Part shown: one piece after another, positions 59,201 through 64,000 of the stretch | How positions within the stretch are numbered: the first letter of the stretch is position 1 | Layout of the letters: each line of letters opens with the position of its first letter | Assembly: GCA_004794655.1 (NCBI GenBank) | Contig: SMMW01000024.1 | Location: 1,131,501 to 1,195,500 of the forward strand | DNA: 64,000 bases | From: Marisa cornuarietis | Lineage: Eukaryota > Mollusca > Gastropoda > Architaenioglossa > Ampullariidae | Reading direction: 5' to 3' | Program-made: the position numbers and the translations under genes | Notes under the pieces: model-generated | What the model was told of the DNA's origin: nothing | The model's database searches: none | What the model saw: only the letters and a program-made list of their open reading frames with translations

Positions 59201-62200
59201 AGAAGAAGAAAAAAACAACTCCTACTGTTCCTAACTTGCCCCATAAGAACGTTACAATGCAATTCAACGGGTGACGTCACCTTTCGCCATTTGCCGAAAG
59301 CTGTCCTTCATCTTCCCCGTTGGTCTCGAAAAAGTCCGTTAGAAAGCCTGAACACACCCCTCTCCACGGACCTCCATCAAACTCGCAACCAACCTTGACC
59401 GCGTAGCCAGGGAGCAAGTGGTGATATGCTGTCACACAAATGTTGTTAATGATGTTCAGCTGCATCGTCCAGTCAGTTGTGAATGGAAGTTTGGCCCCTG
59501 ACCCTCCCTCTCCACCCCAACTCACCATCCCTCTACAAACGGCTGACGATGTTCCCGTTTCCTCCCGGTTTGCCGTCGACATGGGTGGCGGCTGTGGTGA
59601 CGCGGTGCAAGCCTAGGCGTTACGGCACCTGGTGCACAACAGTGGCGCTAGCCTGAAATATTTCACACTTCCCCATCCTTCCACCCCACCCCCCACCACA
59701 CACACACACACATTTCCTCCCCAAAAAAAAGAGTTTCAGATTCGCGTTATCGATTACCTCCGTTGCGAAACGCATTTATGCATCGGGCAAATCAGAAAAG
59801 GAAGTGGAGCCATGAATGCTGCGCTCATATGTAGCACAGCTCTTGCTTAGCTGCTCCGCCCACCGCACGTGCGATTTTGAGGCCCTCTTTCTTACCGACC
59901 CCACCCCCTCCGCGGTAGTTTTCTCGAGTCTTTCGAACATACCCTCCTTTGAGGGCCACGCAGACTGTACTGTAGGTTTCAAATAGCACTTCGATGTCCG
60001 CTCTGTAAGGTTGGCCGGAAGGAGGAGTCAGTAAACCCTCCCCAGGAAGCCCTCTGCCTCTTCTTATAGTCTGTTGGATGTTCCATTCCGATTTAAATTA
60101 TTCTTGAGTTTGCTTGTGTGTGTGTGTGTGTGCAGATATGCTTTAGCTAGTTTGCTGCCTGATCAGTGGAAGAGTGACAGGTTGATATTATTTAGTTATT
60201 TATCCTAAGGTTTGCATAAAATTGCTTCCCTGCACGAGGCGCCTGAAGTGAAACGTGAAACGACGGGTTCTGAATTGTTGCCAACCGTACCACAATAACA
60301 GTGGATGAAGCGGCGATGGTGGGTGAGGCAGGAGCGAGGGTGTAGTGTGGGTTGAGGGCGAGGGGAGGGGGTTTACTTGCAGCACGCGCCATGCACTGTA
60401 CGAACAGTCGATGGAGCGCGATTTCGGGGGGAAAAAAGGCAGAGATCCGCCCAAGGGGCCGTCTGGTCCTCCTGGAGACTAGCTTTGGTCGAATTTTGGG
60501 CCTCGGTATGCACGACGGCTGCTTTGTATAGTAAAGAGTGGTGTAACACGGAACGCCTTACACCCTGGGTTATACAAACAGTATAATCGTGTACAGAATA
60601 TCATATATACAATGTGATTATGTACAGAAAGTGACATGTACACCCTAGCTGTGTACACAGCGCATCAAGTAACACACGAATGTACTAAATATGTCAAGTA
60701 GCGTCATGAAATATGTACAGACAGAATAAATCAGAGTTGAACACAGTATGGCAGCGTATTGAAAGTATGAGGCAACTTGTAGACTGTGTTGAACAATGTC
60801 CACAGTCTCACACAACGTGGCCAGCTGTGCACCGAACCATCTAAATACACTCGGCCACACACAAACTTTATTTTTCTCTCACTTGTTTGGAGAACATTCC
60901 AACGATTCAATGATGGTCCTTCCATTATCATTTTGCCGTGTTTAGGTAAATACTGCCGTACTCGGTGCCATCCGTAGTCGGCTCAAATAATTTTCTGAAC
61001 TGCTAGGCAAGCTACTGTGTGTGCACAGTAAAGTAGTTTTGTCATATCCTCCAAGATTACGTGCAACAAAATAGATGATTATGCAAAATTAGTGTTATTG
61101 ATTACTAAGCAGTGCGCGCGCACACATGCAGAAAGAGAAAGAGAGAGACTAAATGAGAAATCTTTTTTTAATTGTGTCCTCGCTTTCATCGATCTTACTT
61201 TCTCTCCTCGCCGAACTCCTCAGTAATCAATGACTTCATTTATGTCTGTACATTAATTTTCTTGTACGGGTCAAACTTTCTTTTACGTGTAAATTCTTTG
61301 AATCTTAGTGGAAACGAAAAATCAATGTTACTTTAAATAATAAATAAAAGTTCAAAACATACTGGTCAAGGCAAAAGAACATTTACTACTATACTACTAT
61401 AGGATCAATAAAGAGAGACTATTGCAGCATGAGTTAATAGACTGGACAGACACTCTGTGGCCGTGTTTGTGGCAGACGATCGCTGAGTCAGATCGTGCCT
61501 GGAACGGTACCTGGAAAAATAGTTTAGATCACTTAGCAACGATTGGTACGGGATTTATCAGGAAATGCATAAGGCAGCAAAACATGCTCCACATGCTCCT
61601 CCCTTGTTTCGGTGAACCACTAACAATGCATTACTCCCCGCCCCTTCGTTCTTTCTTCTATGCTATTGGACTCTGCACGAACGGTCAACTGTGAGCGCTA
61701 ACTGTCCTACACTTAATGTGTCCACATAAATGATCGACTGCATTCCTGATTATACCGATGAGATATACATTTAAAGTAATCCCTTATTCTAACAACCAGA
61801 CGAATTTCAGTATATTGCCTCGAATACACCGTCTGAAGGCATCAAAAGAGATGCCGATAAAATTGCTCGCTCAACGCAGTCCCCGTGGAAAGTGTATCTT
61901 AACAGATGAGATTTCCCTGTCTTCGTTACCGCTATTGTATCCCAGCATTCAACATTACTCTATAGATCAAGGCAAGCTGTCAAAACATAATCTAATACTA
62001 TATATCAAAACATAATCTGATGCTACATATCACGAATCAGAGATGAAGGCGTGGGCGACGGTGGGCGGGACTAGATGCGGGTGTTCAGCTAAAGAAAATC
62101 CGGTTCTGTATCACAACAGAGAAACTTTGATAAAACTTTATTCTGGGCGCATAAAGGATAGTTAGCATCTGTTGATCTGGACGAACATAGTCGTTAATAT

Positions 62201-62759
62201 GTATACGAATAAAGGTAGATGTAGACATCTGTGTGCAGTCGTGTTTACGTGAGCTCACTTGGCCACTAGCTGTGCAAAAGATTTCATGGAAAAGCATGAA
62301 GTGTAACGAACCCCTAAGGGTGAGTTCTGAAAGTCATAATAGCAGAAGCCAAGAGTTCACTTTTCCTGTAGTCCACAAAATTACACAGCTAAGGCGAAAC
62401 TTGAAAAAAAAAATGATGCCATGCACAGACCACAATTTCTGCCAAAAAATAATGTGAAGTTGTGCGGAAAAGCCAATTTTCTAACAACAGCTCTTTTTTT
62501 TTCCACCATTCCTTGAGTTCACAGTTCGCTCGTGTGACTGCGCGCGGATGTCGTGTGCGTGTGTGCATGCATGCGTGTGTGCGTTCTTGAGTGCATGTTT
62601 CTTCTTGCGAAACATCCATTTTTGAGGAAGGCAGATGAAAGGAAGGTTAGAAAAGGTCAGAGATTCGTCTACCGACAGAAGTCGATTATGTTGGCATTAC
62701 CACATGTTCACACCATGTGTTAGTATTGGACGTCGCAGCAACCATGAGTCAGTCACTAT
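56210..62759. other. Gene-poor stretch
   Basis: No supported gene. It contains T-runs (56655-56675), two CT-rich tracts near 58335 and 58463, a 12-G run at 58861-58872, short GT runs (58930-58949, 60114-60132), a tandem duplication of AAACATAATCT-type sequence at 61979-62030 and scattered chance ORFs. Confidence 0.5.
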
Positions 62760-62887
62760 TGTTACTATGTTCATGCTGCCATTAACTGCCAGCACCACAC
62801 ACTATTGGTACGATGCTCAAGCTGGCATCAACCACTATTACCACACATTGCTGGTACGATGTTCAAGCTAGTTTCAACTGCTAGTAC
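62760..62887. repeat. 46-bp tandem repeat, about 2.8 units
   Basis: Units at 62760, 62806 and 62852 share GTTCAAGCT/GCTCAAGCTGGC, (C)AACCACTATT or AACTGCTAGTA, and ACCACACA. The third is partial. It is distinct in sequence from the 46-bp array at 5062. Confidence 0.75.
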
Positions 62888-62973
62888 AAACATCTTTCGC
62901 CGACGATATGCTACAAAAACAAGTCCGCTGGCGTACGCTAGTGCTTCCCCCCCCCCAAACTGCTCCGACCACG

Positions 62974-63232
62974 TTACAAAACAAGGTTTAGTGAGTGTGT
63001 GTACAATGTCAACACGTTTCAAAACGAGGTTTAGTGAGTGTGTGTACAATGTCAACACGTTTCAAAACGAGGTTTAGTGAGTGTGTGTACAATGTCAACA
63101 CGTTTCAAAACGAGGTTTAGTGAGCGTGTGTACAATATCAACACGTTACAAGACGAGGTTTACTGAGGGTGTTACAATATCAACACGTTACAAGACGAGG
63201 TGTAGTGAGAGGGTCTGTACAATGCCAACACG
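62974..63232. repeat. 43-bp minisatellite, six units
   Basis: Units begin at 62974, 63017, 63060, 63103, 63146 and 63188, with the pattern TTTCAAAACGAGGTTTAGTG, AGTGTGTGTACAATGTCAAC, ACG. Units 2 and 3 are identical. Units 5 and 6 are 42 and 45 bases and the most diverged. The array gives repeated pseudo-peptides (such as VYNVNTFQN) in one frame. No start or gene context supports expression. Confidence 0.95.
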
Positions 63233-63917
63233 GCACGTAAAGGGCGCCTGCACAAACGCGAGGGGAAACATGGGATCACGGGATAGGGTAAGAAACTCCG
63301 TGAAAGCAGGTGAACACGAAGTTGACGATGCAACACTTCTGCAGGAATGAATGTATATCGCTAAAGGAGTTCTACATCAGTAGCCCAACACACACACACA
63401 CACACAACTTGACAAGCAGGATCCACAGATTACGCAAGAACGCAGCCAGGTGAGAAGTGCACACGCTACATCTTCTGTGCGATCGCTGTGAAAAAGCGCC
63501 ACCGATCAGGAAGTGCAGCTTCTCTGCGAGACTCCATTAGCCCACGCGCCGTGCATGCGTTGTCATTAGCAACAGTTGCCAAGCTAAATATGACGTTGTC
63601 GAAGTCCACATTTTTTATTTAAATAAACAAAAGCTCTTCTTTCTCTTTCCCAGTCTCGCAGAGAGAGAAAGATAAGCTTCTACCTGAAAAGCACAACTAA
63701 GTCTGCATTAAACAGAACAATCTTCACAGTGGCTAATTCTAGATAGCGAGCGGACATGTTTCCCAGTGAAGTCATCAGAAGATGACGCGTTCCAGACCCT
63801 CCCTCTCTCTCACACACACACACACAGTCTCACAGACGTCGCTCGCGTTTACCATCTGAGATCATATTTGTGGAAACCTCTCCTCCACCCATTTTTTTTT
63901 TAAACAGTTCGGTCTCT

Positions 63918-63954
<37 letters not shown>

Positions 63955-64000
63955 ACTGTGATATAGCTTGGTCGGTGTAAAACAACTTCCCCCCCATTTC
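63233..64000. other. Right-end stretch
   Basis: No gene was seen. Short CA runs lie at 63390-63404 and 63811-63826, and a (CTG)n run near the end. Confidence 0.5.
63919..63952. repeat. (CTG)n microsatellite, 11 units
   Basis: An uninterrupted run of GCT/CTG triplets of about 34 bases, preceded by a T-run and pyrimidine-rich sequence. Confidence 0.95.

Noticed and set aside
62974..63232. 43-bp array considered as a CRISPR-like array
   Set aside because: Units are directly adjacent with no unique spacers, and the genome is eukaryotic. It is a minisatellite.
17774..64000. First KIF13 exon (VAVRVRP) on the minus strand
   Set aside because: Searched by eye for the reverse-complement codon pattern without finding a match. 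It may lie outside the window, so no feature is reported.

Overview
This is a eukaryotic, AT-leaning, repeat-rich window, most likely from a mollusc (a gastropod would fit). The evidence is spliced GT-AG exons, intronless leucine-rich-repeat (LRR) receptor genes, decayed non-LTR reverse transcriptase copies, tRNA-derived SINEs, several MITE-like DNA transposons, and long (CA)n, (ATG)n and (GTTT)n microsatellites. The taxon is an inference. The KIF13 identity and the paralogous LRR genes are read directly from translations.

Left end (about 1-9.6 kb): two tandem, same-strand, intronless genes encode closely related extracellular LRR proteins (signal peptide, LRRNT, about ten LRRs, LRRCT, Thr/Ser-rich mucin-like stalk). 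The first (692-3472) ends in a transmembrane helix and a basic cytoplasmic tail. The second (7449-9047) has a short, unrelated stalk and no membrane anchor. The duplicated unit includes the promoter: both genes have a TATAAA at a similar distance and matching blocks upstream. The C-terminal LRR half is far more alike between the copies than the N-terminal part, and similarity stops abruptly at the stalk. This suggests gene conversion and stalk replacement.

Middle-left (11.3-17.8 kb): six minus-strand exons encode a continuous, in-frame piece of a kinesin-3 motor domain of the KIF13/Khc-73 type, including a 31-nt microexon, the P-loop and switch I. The first exon(s) to the right and the switch II exon to the left were not found. 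Either the LRR pair sits inside a KIF13 intron on the opposite strand, or this is a truncated KIF13 copy.

17.8-64 kb: I see no convincing host gene. The region looks like long intron or intergenic DNA. It holds a hAT-type MITE with a near-perfect 8-bp target duplication (24.4 kb), a pogo/Tigger-like internally deleted element (35.8-36.6 kb), another TA-flanked MITE (49.2-49.6 kb), two decayed copies of one non-LTR reverse transcriptase in opposite orientations (36.9 and 48.1-48.9 kb), two copies each of two tRNA-derived SINE families, a protein-like dispersed repeat pair (24.6 and 28.3 kb), a compact 23-bp-arm hairpin (44.65 kb) and several minisatellites (30, 43, 46 and about 31 bp units).

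The most interesting material is the tandem LRR-mucin receptor pair, whose domain order parallels variable lymphocyte receptors, and its antiparallel position relative to the KIF13 gene. No CRISPR array, rRNA gene, functional tRNA gene or complete transposase was seen.
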